Source: Agrococcus lahaulensis DSM 17612 (lineage in GTDB: Bacteria > Actinomycetota > Actinomycetes > Actinomycetales > Microbacteriaceae). Taken from it: a stretch of 64,000 bases of DNA. The stretch spans positions 1 through 64,000 of the forward strand of contig NZ_AULD01000017.1 in NCBI RefSeq assembly GCF_000425105.1. Reading direction: 5' to 3'. Within the stretch, counting starts at the first letter, position 1, and the number at the start of each line of letters is the position of its first letter. The notes beneath the pieces are model-generated. The model saw nothing but the letters and a program-made list of their open reading frames with translations, had not been told where the DNA came from and did not search any database. The position numbers and the translations under genes are program-made. Of this stretch, positions 1-8,952 are shown piece after piece.

Positions 1-470
1 TCGGTGACGGTCGTCCACGCCTCGACGAGCCTGCGCTCCATGGCACGGTCCGAGAGCCGCAGCTCCGCGGCAAGGATCGACGCGCTCTCCTTGACCGCCA
101 TGCCGACGTCGCCGCCCGCATCGCGCAAGTGCTGCAGCTCGGCCGCGAGGACCTCGCGGTGCTCGGCCTCGAGCCGCGCCCGGCGCTGCTCGATCGCGCG
201 GATCCGGCCGGCCAGCGCCTCCTGCCGGCGCACCGACTCGGGACGCTCAGCGGCCGGCACCGTGCCCGGCAGCGGCGGCACCTCCATGCGGCCGGCGATG
301 ACCTCCTCGACCTCCGCGTCGCTCAGCAGCGCGAGCCGCTCCGACCAGTCGCGGTCGTAGGCGGCGAGCTCCTCCTCGAGCTCGTCCGCGGTGCGGCCGT
401 GCGGGTCGATCGCGCCCGCCCGGATCGACGCGATGTACTCCTCCGCATCGATGCCCGACCACTCATCCAT
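1..470 (-). CDS. DUF222/13E12-type HNH endonuclease-like protein, N-terminal part (partial)
   Basis: The minus strand is open from an ATG at 470 to the window edge, giving 156 codons with no stop; the C-terminus lies outside. The visible part is acidic and helical (DEWSGIDAEEY near the start). It is followed by an Arg/Glu-rich helix and the stretch KESASILAAELRLSDRAMER, which resembles the helical DUF222 region of the 13E12/HNH proteins common in Microbacteriaceae. The HNH catalytic motif would lie downstream and is not seen, so nuclease activity is inference. Only a weak GGTGG precedes the start. Another helical protein remains possible. Confidence 0.6.
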   Translation of the reverse strand, partial: MDEWSGIDAEEYIASIRAGAIDPHGRTADELEEELAAYDRDWSERLALLSDAEVEEVIAGRMEVPPLPGTVPAAERPESVRRQEALAGRIRAIEQRRARLEAEHREVLAAELQHLRDAGGDVGMAVKESASILAAELRLSDRAMERRLVEAWTTVT

Positions 471-594
471 GCGGGCATTCCACCATGGGCCACTGACACG
501 CGAGCGGGCCGAGAGGCGGGCTGTGGAGAACCCGTTTCTGCCGGTCAGACGCAAGTCACGGGTGCGCTTCGACACGCTCTGCGCGCTGCGCGCG

Positions 595-693
595 CGGAGC
601 GGCTCAGCGGGCGCAGGAGGTCGCGCGCGGAGCGGCTCAGCGAGCGGAGGAGGTGGCGCGAGGAGCGGCTCAGCGGGCGGAGGGAGTGACTCA
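595..693. repeat. Three-copy 33-bp tandem repeat
   Basis: Units begin at 595, 628 and 661. All share GGAGCGGCTCAGCG and then diverge slightly, and a decayed half unit with CTCAGCG follows. It sits between the start of the HNH-like gene and tRNA-Gly, both on the minus strand. The rest of 471-707 shows no gene. Function unknown. Confidence 0.75.
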
Positions 694-707
694 GCGGCGA
701 GAAGCGG

Positions 708-778
708 AGCGGGCGACGGGAATCGAACCCGCGTAATCAGTTTGGAAGACTGAGGCTCTACCATTGAGCTACGCCCGC
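708..778 (-). tRNA. tRNA-Gly (TCC)
   Basis: On the minus strand a complete cloverleaf is visible: 7-bp acceptor GCGGGCG/CGCCCGC, a D-arm with GCTC/GAGC, a 5-bp anticodon stem, loop CTTCCAA with anticodon TCC (genome 744-746), and a T-arm containing GGTTCGATTCC. The CCA end is not encoded. A possible -10 (TAGATT) lies upstream at 815-820. It reads GGA codons, and GGG by wobble. Confidence 0.95.
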
Positions 779-883
779 GCGCCCCGAGCGCGACGTGCGC
801 CTCGGGACGCGTCGAATCTACCGCATCCGCTCGCTCCGCCGGTGCGGCGTCCGCGCATGCGCCGCCCGGCTACGCTCGAGACC

Positions 884-2292
<1,409 letters not shown>

Positions 2293-2296
<4 letters not shown>

Positions 2297-2778
2297 CCCG
2301 CGGCCGCGGGCTCGGCGCCGCGCGTGCGGAGCGCGCGGCGCTTCGCCAGCCCGCGCGCGAGGACGGCGCTCGCCGCGCCGGTGATGATCCCGGGCGCGAA
2401 CAGCACGCTCCAGTTCGGGTCGCCGTTCGCGAAGATCGCGACGGCGAGCGCGCCGCCGAGCGCACCGAGCACGCCGAAGACCGCGTGGTGGACCCACTCG
2501 CTCGGCGCGCGGCGCAGCGCGGTCGCCGCCGCGAGTGCGACCGGGACGCCGTAGAGCGTCAGGGCCGGCAGACCGATGATCGCGCCGTAGAGCAGGGCGA
2601 TCGGCAGCACCGCGGCGGCCAGCACGGCGCCGAACACGAACGAGCCCGCGAGCACCGCGCCGACGCCGACGACCCAGCCGAAGGCGATGTCGCCCGCGGT
2701 GAACTCGTTCGCCGCCGGGTCGCGCCGGCCGTATCGCGCGCGGAGCATCCCATCGCCGGCGGCCTCGTGCTGCGTCAC
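2293..2778 (-). CDS. Hypothetical multi-spanning membrane protein
   Basis: A 161-residue protein with about five hydrophobic segments separated by very short loops. A polar N-terminus comes first (QHEAAGDGM...NEFTAGD), and the C-terminus is short and basic (RGLAKRRALRTRG). I do not recognise the family. The start at GTG 2778 is preceded by CATGCT and a 6-nt gap, a possible leaderless start; longer frames would run far into an Arg-rich non-hydrophobic stretch. Its stop codon overlaps that of the convergent beta-glucosidase inside one CTAG, so no terminator fits between the two. Role unknown. Confidence 0.65.
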
Positions 2779-2871
2779 ACCGCCAGCATGCCGCACAGCC
2801 GCACGCGGCGGGCGCCGCGGGCGACGTGCGCGCACCCGGATAGAATCGCCGCCGTACGGGAGCGATCCCTA

Positions 2872-2946
2872 CGGGGCGTAGCTCAGCTTGGCTAGAGCGC
2901 CCGCTTTGGGGGCGGGAGGTCGCAGGTTCGAATCCTGTCGCCCCGA
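2872..2946 (+). tRNA. tRNA-Pro (TGG)
   Basis: The cloverleaf has acceptor CGGGGCG/CGCCCCG with discriminator A, anticodon stem CCCGC/GCGGG, loop TTTGGGG with anticodon TGG at 2907-2909, and T-loop GGTTCGAATCC. No CCA is encoded. A -10 candidate TAGAAT sits at 2841-2846. A protein gene starts three bases after the 3' end, so the two may share a transcript. Confidence 0.96.
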
Positions 2947-2948
2947 CG

Positions 2949-3779
2949 ATGCGGGCGCACAGCGGGACGGCGGCACAGCCGCAGCGGACGCTGCTCGTCG
3001 GCTGCGGCAAGCTCGGCACGCGCCTCGGGCTGCGGCTCGCGGCTGGCGGTGGCGAGGTGCTCGGGCTGCGCCGAGAGACGGATGCGCTGCCCGACGCCTT
3101 CGCACGGGTCTCGATCGATCTGCGCGAACCGGTGCCCCGCTCGCTGATCCCCGAGGTCGACGCGATGGTCATCACGCTGCCTCCCGACGACGGCGGCCCG
3201 GACTCGGCGTACGTGCGATCGCTCCGGCACGTCGCGGATGCGCTGCCGGCCGTGCCGCGCCGCGTCGTGCTCGTCTCGTCGACGCGCGTGCTCGAGGGCC
3301 GCGGCGGTCCCTCGCCGCTGTCGGAGTCGGACGGGCCCGCGCCGGCCTCCGCGCGCTCGACGGCGCTCCTCGACGGCGAGCGGCTCGCGATCGACCGCCT
3401 CGACGCGCACGTCGTGCGCCCTGCCGGGATCTACGGCCCCGGCCGCGACATGCTCGTGCGCAAGGTGCGCGACGGCGTGCCCGTGCAGTACGCGCGGCGC
3501 ACCAACCGCATCCACGAGACCGATCTCGTGCGCGCGCTCGAGGCGATGCTCCGCGAGCCCGAGCCGCCGCGCCTCCTGCACGCCGTCGACGCCCGCCCAG
3601 CGCCGCTCGGCGACGTCGTGACGTGGATCGCCGACGCGCTCGGCGTCCCGCCGCCTCCGCCGATCGAGCCGGCCGTGCCGAGCGGCACCGTGCTGCGCGG
3701 CGACCGCCTCGCGGCGCTGCTCGGCGCCCTGCGCTACCCGTCCTTCGAGGACGGCTACCGCGCCCTGCTCGAGCGCTGA
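2949..3779 (+). CDS. NAD(P)-dependent epimerase/dehydratase-like (extended SDR) protein
   Basis: A 276-residue Rossmann protein. The dinucleotide loop is LLVGCGKLGTRLG near residue 15, followed by VVLVSSTRVLEG, the substrate-side RPAGIYGPGRD, and NRIHETDLVRALEAML. The last two are typical of small YeeZ-like atypical SDR proteins. The classical catalytic YxxxK is not evident, so the reaction is unclear; it may be a redox enzyme or a non-catalytic nucleotide binder. It starts immediately after tRNA-Pro, without a convincing Shine-Dalgarno sequence, and ends 7 bp from the convergent PhzF-like gene. Substrate unknown. Confidence 0.75.
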   Translation: MRAHSGTAAQPQRTLLVGCGKLGTRLGLRLAAGGGEVLGLRRETDALPDAFARVSIDLREPVPRSLIPEVDAMVITLPPDDGGPDSAYVRSLRHVADALPAVPRRVVLVSSTRVLEGRGGPSPLSESDGPAPASARSTALLDGERLAIDRLDAHVVRPAGIYGPGRDMLVRKVRDGVPVQYARRTNRIHETDLVRALEAMLREPEPPRLLHAVDARPAPLGDVVTWIADALGVPPPPPIEPAVPSGTVLRGDRLAALLGALRYPSFEDGYRALLER

Positions 3780-3786
3780 GGCGCAA

Positions 3787-4626
3787 TCAGGCGATCGCCA
3801 TCCCCGAGAAGCACGTGATCGTCGCGCCGCCCACCCAGACGGTGCCGTCCGCATCCGCCTCGATCGCGATCGAGCCGGCGCGTCCGAGCCGGCGGCCCTG
3901 CGAGACGGAGTAGGAGCGCTCGGCCGCGCCGGTGCTCGTGAGCCACTGCGCGACCGAGGCGTTCTGGCTGCCGCACACGGGATCCTCGGTGACGCCGATC
4001 CCGGGTGCGAACGAGCGCAGCTCGAAGGCGTGCTCCGAGCCCGGCGGGTAGGCGCCGATCGCACCCACCATCGCGTCGGGGATGCGCGAGAGGTCGGGCT
4101 CGAGGTCGAGCACCTCCTGCGCCGAGCCGAGCTGCAGCACGCACCAGCCCGGCCCGTTGTCGACCCACTGGTGCGCGACGACGCGCTCGGGCGGGATGCC
4201 GAACGCATCGACGATGCGCGCGAGGTGCCCCGGATCGAGCTCGCCCGTGCGACGCATCGGGGGAGCGGCGAACGCGAGCGCGTCGCCCTGCCGCAGCTCG
4301 ACGAGGCCAGCTTCGCACTCCTGCACGATGCGGTCGTCGCGCTGAGGAACGCCGCCGTGCTCGAGCCACGCGTGCGCGGAGCCGAGCGTCGGGTGCCCCG
4401 CGAAGGGCAGCTCGCCGCCCGGCGTGAAGATGCGCAGGCGGTAGTCGGCCTCCGGAGTCGTCGGCGGCAGCACGAACGTCGTCTCCGACAGGTTCGTCCA
4501 GCGGGCGATGCGCTGCATCGCCGCGTCGTCGATGCCCTCGGCATCGAGCACGACGGCGACGGGATTGCCGAGGTAGGGCTCGGCCCCGAAGACGTCGACC
4601 TGGGCGAAGCGGCACAGGCGGGTCAT
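3787..4626 (-). CDS. PhzF-family isomerase/epimerase-like protein
   Basis: A 279-residue member of the PhzF/diaminopimelate-epimerase fold. The N-terminal half carries the family marks QVDVFGAEPYLGNPVAVV, the catalytic Glu in NLSET (E48), and FTPGGELPFAGHPTLG. The C-terminal half has DPVCGSQNASVA, which matches the family's second glycine-rich loop. PhzF itself isomerises a dihydro-hydroxyanthranilate, but most bacterial homologues have unknown substrates and there is no phenazine cluster here. It is the last gene of a same-strand series EamA, Cys-pair protein, RraA-like, PhzF-like, with a 37-bp gap upstream. Confidence 0.85.
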   Translation of the reverse strand: MTRLCRFAQVDVFGAEPYLGNPVAVVLDAEGIDDAAMQRIARWTNLSETTFVLPPTTPEADYRLRIFTPGGELPFAGHPTLGSAHAWLEHGGVPQRDDRIVQECEAGLVELRQGDALAFAAPPMRRTGELDPGHLARIVDAFGIPPERVVAHQWVDNGPGWCVLQLGSAQEVLDLEPDLSRIPDAMVGAIGAYPPGSEHAFELRSFAPGIGVTEDPVCGSQNASVAQWLTSTGAAERSYSVSQGRRLGRAGSIAIEADADGTVWVGGATITCFSGMAIA

Positions 4627-4663
4627 GCTCTCTCCTTCATCGGACGTCGTCGGATGCGTCGGC

Positions 4664-5362
4664 TCACTCCTCGATCGCGCCGCCCACGTCGCGGAGGTGC
4701 TCGCGGAAGCCGATGCCGCGGTCGCGGCGGGCGTCGAGGTAGTCGCGGAACCGCACCTGCTCGCGCAGGCTCGTCCCGGCGCGCATGGCGGCGGCCTGGC
4801 GGCGCTCCGTGTCGCGGATGCTCGCGGCGGCCTCGGCGACGTCGCTCGCGCGCGCGAGCGGCACGAGGATCGCGCCGTCGTCGTCGGCGAGCACGAGGTC
4901 GTCGCGCGTCACCGCGTGCTCGCCGAGCCGGGCGACCTCGAGCGCGTCGGGCGGCTGCGGCTCGACGCTCGCCGGACCGCTCGGCGAGGTGCCGAGGCTC
5001 AGCACGGGCAGGCCGATCTCGCACAGCTCGCGGGTGTCGCGGTGCAGCCCCCAGATGACGATGCCGGCGAGGCCGGCGCGCGCCGCCTCGAGCGCGACGA
5101 GGTCGCCGACGCACGCGCGGTCTGCGCGGCCGCCGTCGTCGACGACGAGCACGTCGCCGGGCACCGCGTGCTCGAGCGCCTCGAGGAAGACGTCGACGCT
5201 GCCGCTGTGCTGCGCGGGGAGCGCGCGTCCGACGACGTGCGCGCCGGGCAGCACGGGGTGCAGACCGCTCGGCGCGCACCGCACCGGCACGCCCACGCGC
5301 ATGCACGCATCCGCAACGTGGGCCGTGGAGAGGTCGCGGTAGATCGCCCGGAGCTCCTGCAT
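4664..5362 (-). CDS. RraA-like / 4-hydroxy-4-methyl-2-oxoglutarate aldolase family protein
   Basis: A 232-residue protein of the RraA fold. Family landmarks are STAHVADAC at the start, GDVLVVDDGG, then GDLVALEAARAGLAGIVIWG and LHRDTREL, which correspond to the aldolase metal/pyruvate site region and the conserved R-D pair. True RraA inhibits RNase E, whereas longer homologues like this one are usually class II HMG/CHA-type aldolases. An RNase E/G gene occurs elsewhere in the window but is not linked. ATG 5362 follows GGAGGAGAG. It ends 37 bp before the PhzF-like gene and starts 19 bp after the Cys-pair gene, so cotranscription is likely. Confidence 0.8.
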   Translation of the reverse strand: MQELRAIYRDLSTAHVADACMRVGVPVRCAPSGLHPVLPGAHVVGRALPAQHSGSVDVFLEALEHAVPGDVLVVDDGGRADRACVGDLVALEAARAGLAGIVIWGLHRDTRELCEIGLPVLSLGTSPSGPASVEPQPPDALEVARLGEHAVTRDDLVLADDDGAILVPLARASDVAEAAASIRDTERRQAAAMRAGTSLREQVRFRDYLDARRDRGIGFREHLRDVGGAIEE

Positions 5363-5381
5363 GGTCTCTCCTCCGTCTCGC

Positions 5382-5726
5382 TCAGCGTGCCTCGTCCTCG
5401 GTGGCCACCCACACGAGCGGGTGGTGGCAGTGATCGCACAGCACGTACCCATCCTCCTCGATGACCTCGTGCCCGTGGCGCTCGCAGTCGGACTCGAGCT
5501 GCGCCCAGCGCAGGTCGGCGAGCATCGTGCGGCGGTGCAGCGGCCAGCGCCAGGGGGTGAGCCCCAGCTCGGCGAGCTCGGCGTCGCTCCAGTCCTCCCG
5601 GTGGTGCCACGGCCATTCGCCGACCGGCGGCTCGCCGTGCCCGCCCTCGATCACGCACGGCCGCGTGCTCCGCGGCGGGCGGCGGCAGTGCAAGCAGACG
5701 CCCGCGGGCAGCTGCTCCTCCATCAT
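5382..5726 (-). CDS. Small two-CxxC (zinc-ribbon-like) protein of unknown function
   Basis: A 114-residue soluble protein with one Cys pair near each end (CLHC around residue 11, CDHC near residue 99), a spacing that could form one split zinc ribbon. The middle is rich in Trp and His (PPVGEWPWHHREDWSD, TPWRWPLHRR). I do not recognise a family. It has a strong GAGGAGG Shine-Dalgarno before the double start ATG-ATG. It lies between an EamA transporter and an RraA-like gene with gaps of 32 and 19 bp, so it probably belongs to that operon. Metal binding and function are inference. Confidence 0.7.
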   Translation of the reverse strand: MMEEQLPAGVCLHCRRPPRSTRPCVIEGGHGEPPVGEWPWHHREDWSDAELAELGLTPWRWPLHRRTMLADLRWAQLESDCERHGHEVIEEDGYVLCDHCHHPLVWVATEDEAR

Positions 5727-5758
5727 CGACCTCCTCTCGGCACGGGTCGGATGCGTCC

Positions 5759-6625
5759 CTACGGCCGCGCGCGCCCGCGGCGCTGGGCGGTGAGCACGAT
5801 GGCGACGCCGGCGGCGGCCACGACGAGCCCGGCGACGCCGAGCGGCGTGATCGGCACGCCGAAGATGAGCCACACCCACAGCATCGTCGTCGGCGGCGTG
5901 AGGTAGAGCATCGTGCTCACGAACGTCGCCCCGTGGGAGCGCGTCACCGTCACGTAGAGCACGTAGCCGCCGAGGCTCGAGAGCACCACGAGCCACAGCA
6001 CCGCGAACCAGATCTCGCCCGTCGCCGGGGGAGCGGCGTGCCCGCGCAGGAGCGCGACGGCCATGAACACCGCGCCCGCGACGATCGAGTGCATCGTGAG
6101 CGTCTGCAGCAGGTCGTCGTGCATGTGCCAGCGGCGCTGCAGCACCGTGCCGGTGCCGAGGCAGATGACCGCGGCGAGCGGCAGGGCGTACGCCCACAGC
6201 GGCGCGCCGGTGCCGCCGAGCGCGCCCGAGACGACGAGCGCGACGCCGCCGAGTCCGACCGCCATGCCGAGCCACATCCATCCGTTCGCCCGCTCGCCGA
6301 GGAAGCGACCGGCGATCGTCGCGACGAGCATCGGCTGGAGCGCCGCGATGAGCGCCGCCGTGCCGCCGTCGACGCCCGCGCGCACGCCCTCGAAGATGAG
6401 CAGCAGGTACGCCGCCTGGTTGAGCACCGCGACGGTGCCCTGCCGCAGCCAGCTCGCTCGCCCCGGCCAGCGGCGACGAAGCACGAGCATCGCCGCGACG
6501 AGGATGCCCGCGAGCACGACGAAGCGCCACGCGAGCACCGTGATGGGCTCGCCGCCCGCGCGAGCCGCGAGCTCGGCGCCCACGAAGCCGGAGCTCCAGG
6601 TGACGATGAGCCCGATCGACGCCAC
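5759..6625 (-). CDS. EamA/DMT-family membrane transporter
   Basis: A drug/metabolite transporter of about 288 residues with ten hydrophobic segments in two EamA repeats (around LIVTWSSGFVGAELA and again after ATGEIWFAVLW). Many homologues export metabolites or amino acids; the substrate is unknown. The start is uncertain. GTG 6625 lies just before the first membrane helix and gives a usual length, but it has no clear ribosome site. A strong leaderless-looking ATG at 6692 is out of frame and ends at TGA 6663. It is the first gene of the minus-strand series leading to the PhzF-like gene. Confidence 0.8.
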   Translation of the reverse strand: MASIGLIVTWSSGFVGAELAARAGGEPITVLAWRFVVLAGILVAAMLVLRRRWPGRASWLRQGTVAVLNQAAYLLLIFEGVRAGVDGGTAALIAALQPMLVATIAGRFLGERANGWMWLGMAVGLGGVALVVSGALGGTGAPLWAYALPLAAVICLGTGTVLQRRWHMHDDLLQTLTMHSIVAGAVFMAVALLRGHAAPPATGEIWFAVLWLVVLSSLGGYVLYVTVTRSHGATFVSTMLYLTPPTTMLWVWLIFGVPITPLGVAGLVVAAAGVAIVLTAQRRGRARP

Positions 6626-6691
6626 GGTGATCGCGGCGCGCCGAGGCGCCCCGGCTGCGCCATCAGGCAGCGGACTGGGGCAGGAGGCGCA

Positions 6692-6704
6692 TCCGCCGAG
6701 TATC
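6692..6704 (-). promoter_or_regulatory. -10 element and leaderless ATG upstream of the EamA gene
   Basis: On the minus strand GATACT (6704-6699) is followed by 6 nt and ATG at 6692. This would open a 9-codon frame (MRLLPQSAA) that stops at 6665-6663, 38 bp before the chosen transporter start and in another frame. Confidence 0.5.
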
Positions 6705-6760
6705 GCAGGCCGGTTCGTCGCGGGCGAACACCGGTTGGGCCGATCGGCGGCGCGGCCGGT

Positions 6761-6766
6761 TAGACT
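6761..6766 (+). promoter_or_regulatory. -10 element (TAGACT) of tig
   Basis: TAGACT is followed by 6 nt and an ATG at 6773 that is in frame with trigger factor. Transcription probably starts around 6773. No good -35 is visible at 17-18 bp. Confidence 0.55.
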
Positions 6767-6859
6767 CGGACGATGGTCCGCCCGCACGCGGCGGATCCCG
6801 CGTGCCTACGCACCGCTGGCCCTCGTGCCGCACAACCACCAACCTCAGGAGACCACCCC

Positions 6860-8215
6860 GTGAAGACCACGGTCGAGAAGATCGAGAACACGCGCACCAA
6901 GCTGACCATCGCGGTCGAGCCCGAGGAGCTGCGCCCCGCGATCGACAGCGCCTACAAGGCCGTCGCCGAGCAGATCAGCGTCCCCGGCTTCCGCAAGGGC
7001 AAGGTCCCCGCGGCGATCATCGACCAGCGCATCGGTCGCGAGGAGATCCTCAACCAGGCCGTCTCCGAGTCGATCGACGACTTCTACCGCCAGGGCGTCG
7101 CCGAAGCCGGCATCCGCCCCCTCGGCCGCCCGCAGGCCGACGTCACCGCGTGGCCCGAGCTCAAGGACTTCTCGGGCGACCTCGTGCTCGAGATCGAGGT
7201 CGACGTGCGCCCCGACTTCGACCTGCCCGAGGTCGACGGCCGCACCATCACGGTCGACGCGATCGAGATCGGCGACGACGCCGTGCAGGAGGAGCTCGAC
7301 GCGCTGCGCAGCCGCTTCGGCACGCTCGTCACGGTCGACCGCCCCGCCGCGAAGGGCGACTTCGTCACCCTCGACCTCACCGCGACGATCGACGGCGAGG
7401 TCGTCGACACCGCCAACGGCATCTCCTACGAGGTCGGCTCGGGCGAGCTCATCGACGGCATCGACGAGGCCGTCGACTCGCTCACCGCGGGCGAGGAGAC
7501 CACCTTCACCTCGAAGCTCGTCGGCGGCGACCACGCCGGCAAGGACGCCGAGGTCACCGTCACCGTCGACGCCGTCAAGGAGCGCGAGCTGCCCGAGGCC
7601 GACGACGACTTCGCCCAGATGGCGAGCGCGTTCGACACGATCGAGGAGCTCAAGGCCGACCTCAAGGAGCAGGCCGCCCGCAGCCGCCGCATGGGCCAGG
7701 CCGAGCAGGCGCGCCAGCGCCTGCAGGAGGAGCTCGTCGAGGCCGTCGAGATCGAGGTCCCCTCGGCCGTCGTCGAGGACGAGGTGACGCGCCACCTCGA
7801 GGCGGAGAACCGCGCCGACGACACGGAGCACGGCGAGGAGGTGCGCCAGGAGACGCGCAAGCTCCTCAAGCAGCAGATGCTCTTCGACCGCTTCGCCGAG
7901 GAGGCGAACCTCCAGGTCACGCAGCAGGAGCTGACCCAGATCATCGTGCAGCAGGCCGCGCAGTACGGCATGGCGCCGCAGGAGCTCGTGCAGGCGCTCG
8001 AGGCCAACGGCCAGCTGCCGGTGCTGCTCGGCGACATCCTGCGCGGCAAGACCCTCTCGACGCTCCTCGGTCGCGTGACGGTCGTCGACGACAAGGGCGA
8101 GACGGTCGACCTCTCCGACTTCCTGCCGCCGGCCGAGGAGGTCGACGAGGACGACGTCGAGGGCGCGATCCGCGAGGCCGAGGAGAAGCTCGCGGCGCAG
8201 CACCAGGAGGACTGA
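6860..8215 (+). CDS. tig: Trigger factor, ribosome-associated chaperone/prolyl isomerase
   Basis: A 451-residue trigger factor that binds ribosomal protein L23 at the exit tunnel and shields nascent chains. The ribosome-docking signature GFRKGKVP is at residues 43-50. A FKBP-type PPIase domain ([15 protein letters not shown]...[13 protein letters not shown]) and a long helical arm region follow, and the C-terminus is acidic. GTG 6860 has AGGAGA upstream and reproduces the conserved N-terminus ([14 protein letters not shown]). An in-frame ATG at 6773 could add 29 residues. It lies directly upstream of clpP1-clpP2, the classic tig-clpP-clpX order, but a strong hairpin separates them. Confidence 0.97.
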   Translation: MKTTVEKIENTRTKLTIAVEPEELRPAIDSAYKAVAEQISVPGFRKGKVPAAIIDQRIGREEILNQAVSESIDDFYRQGVAEAGIRPLGRPQADVTAWPELKDFSGDLVLEIEVDVRPDFDLPEVDGRTITVDAIEIGDDAVQEELDALRSRFGTLVTVDRPAAKGDFVTLDLTATIDGEVVDTANGISYEVGSGELIDGIDEAVDSLTAGEETTFTSKLVGGDHAGKDAEVTVTVDAVKERELPEADDDFAQMASAFDTIEELKADLKEQAARSRRMGQAEQARQRLQEELVEAVEIEVPSAVVEDEVTRHLEAENRADDTEHGEEVRQETRKLLKQQMLFDRFAEEANLQVTQQELTQIIVQQAAQYGMAPQELVQALEANGQLPVLLGDILRGKTLSTLLGRVTVVDDKGETVDLSDFLPPAEEVDEDDVEGAIREAEEKLAAQHQED

Positions 8216-8222
8216 GCGCCTC

Positions 8223-8252
8223 GAGAGGGCCGGGCGCGAGCCCGGCCCTCTC
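8223..8252 (+). terminator. Hairpin terminator after tig
   Basis: A perfect 13-bp stem (GAGAGGGCCGGGC with its complement) closes on a GCGA tetraloop 8 bp after the tig stop. No T-run follows, as is usual in this GC-rich group. Confidence 0.85.
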
Positions 8253-8256
8253 GCTT

Positions 8257-8275
8257 GCCTCCGCCTGCGGCGAAC
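8257..8275. promoter_or_regulatory. Candidate ClgR-type operator upstream of clpP1
   Basis: CCGCCTGCGGCGAAC matches the inner and right half of the ClgR box described in actinobacteria (CGC-N5-GCGAAC type), in which ClgR activates clpP and clpC genes. It lies about 30 bp upstream of a -10-like TAGTGT at 8304-8309, a sensible place for an activator. The left half is poor, so this is tentative. Confidence 0.35.
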
Positions 8276-8337
8276 ACGCGCAGGAGCGCCCCTCCCGCTC
8301 ACCTAGTGTGGAGAGCAACCGAGAGAAGGAGTCACCC

Positions 8338-8952
8338 GTGGCTGAACCCGTCCTCGCGCCGTCGGTCTTCGACCGGCTGCTGCGCGACCGCATCATCTGG
8401 CTCGGCCAGGAGGTGCGCGACGAGAACGCGAACGAGATCTGCGCGAAGATCCTGCTGCTCGCCGCAGAGGACCCGAACAAGGACATCTACCTCTACATCA
8501 ACTCGCCCGGCGGCTCGATCACGGCCGGCATGGCGATCTACGACACGATGCAGTTCGTGCCGAACGACATCGTCACGGTCGGCATCGGCATGGCGGCGTC
8601 GATGGGCCAGCTGCTGCTCACCGCCGGCACCGCGGGCAAGCGCTACATCACGCCGAACGCGCGCGTGCTGCTGCACCAGCCCCACGGCGGCTTCGGCGGC
8701 ACCTCGAGCGACATCCAGACGCAGGCGCAGCTCATCCTCGACATGAAGCGCCGGCTCGCCGAGATCACGGCCGAGCGCACGGGCAAGACCGTCGAGCAGA
8801 TCAACGCCGACGGCGACCGGGACCGCTGGTTCACGGCGCAGGAGGCGCTCGAGTACGGCTTCGTCGACCACCTCCGCGCGTCGGCGAGCGACGTCACGGG
8901 CGGCGGCGGCACGGACCAGGACAGCACCGCTGACCAGGAGGGCGGCAACTGA
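8338..8952 (+). CDS. clpP1: ATP-dependent Clp protease proteolytic subunit 1
   Basis: A 204-residue serine protease subunit that forms a barrel with ClpP2 and degrades proteins delivered by ClpX or ClpC. The catalytic triad is S88 (GMAASMGQ), H113 (LLHQPHGG) and D162 (DRDRWFT). The [19 protein letters not shown] strand is well conserved. GTG 8338 follows AAGGAG. The C-terminal tail is Gly/Asp/Gln-rich. The stop overlaps the next start by one base, so ClpP1 and ClpP2 are translationally coupled, as expected for a hetero-oligomeric actinobacterial ClpP. Confidence 0.97.
   Translation: MAEPVLAPSVFDRLLRDRIIWLGQEVRDENANEICAKILLLAAEDPNKDIYLYINSPGGSITAGMAIYDTMQFVPNDIVTVGIGMAASMGQLLLTAGTAGKRYITPNARVLLHQPHGGFGGTSSDIQTQAQLILDMKRRLAEITAERTGKTVEQINADGDRDRWFTAQEALEYGFVDHLRASASDVTGGGGTDQDSTADQEGGN

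Noticed and set aside
595-693. CRISPR-like array
   Set aside because: The 33-bp units are contiguous, with no unique spacers and no cas genes nearby.
4664-5362. RraA as a dedicated inhibitor of the RNase E in this window
   Set aside because: The protein is longer than true RraA and carries aldolase-like residues; the RNase gene is 34 kb away with no shared control seen.
6802-8337. Apparent fusion of a tig-overlapping frame to clpP1
   Set aside because: Out of frame with trigger factor; clpP1 starts at GTG 8338 after AAGGAG, downstream of a strong terminator.
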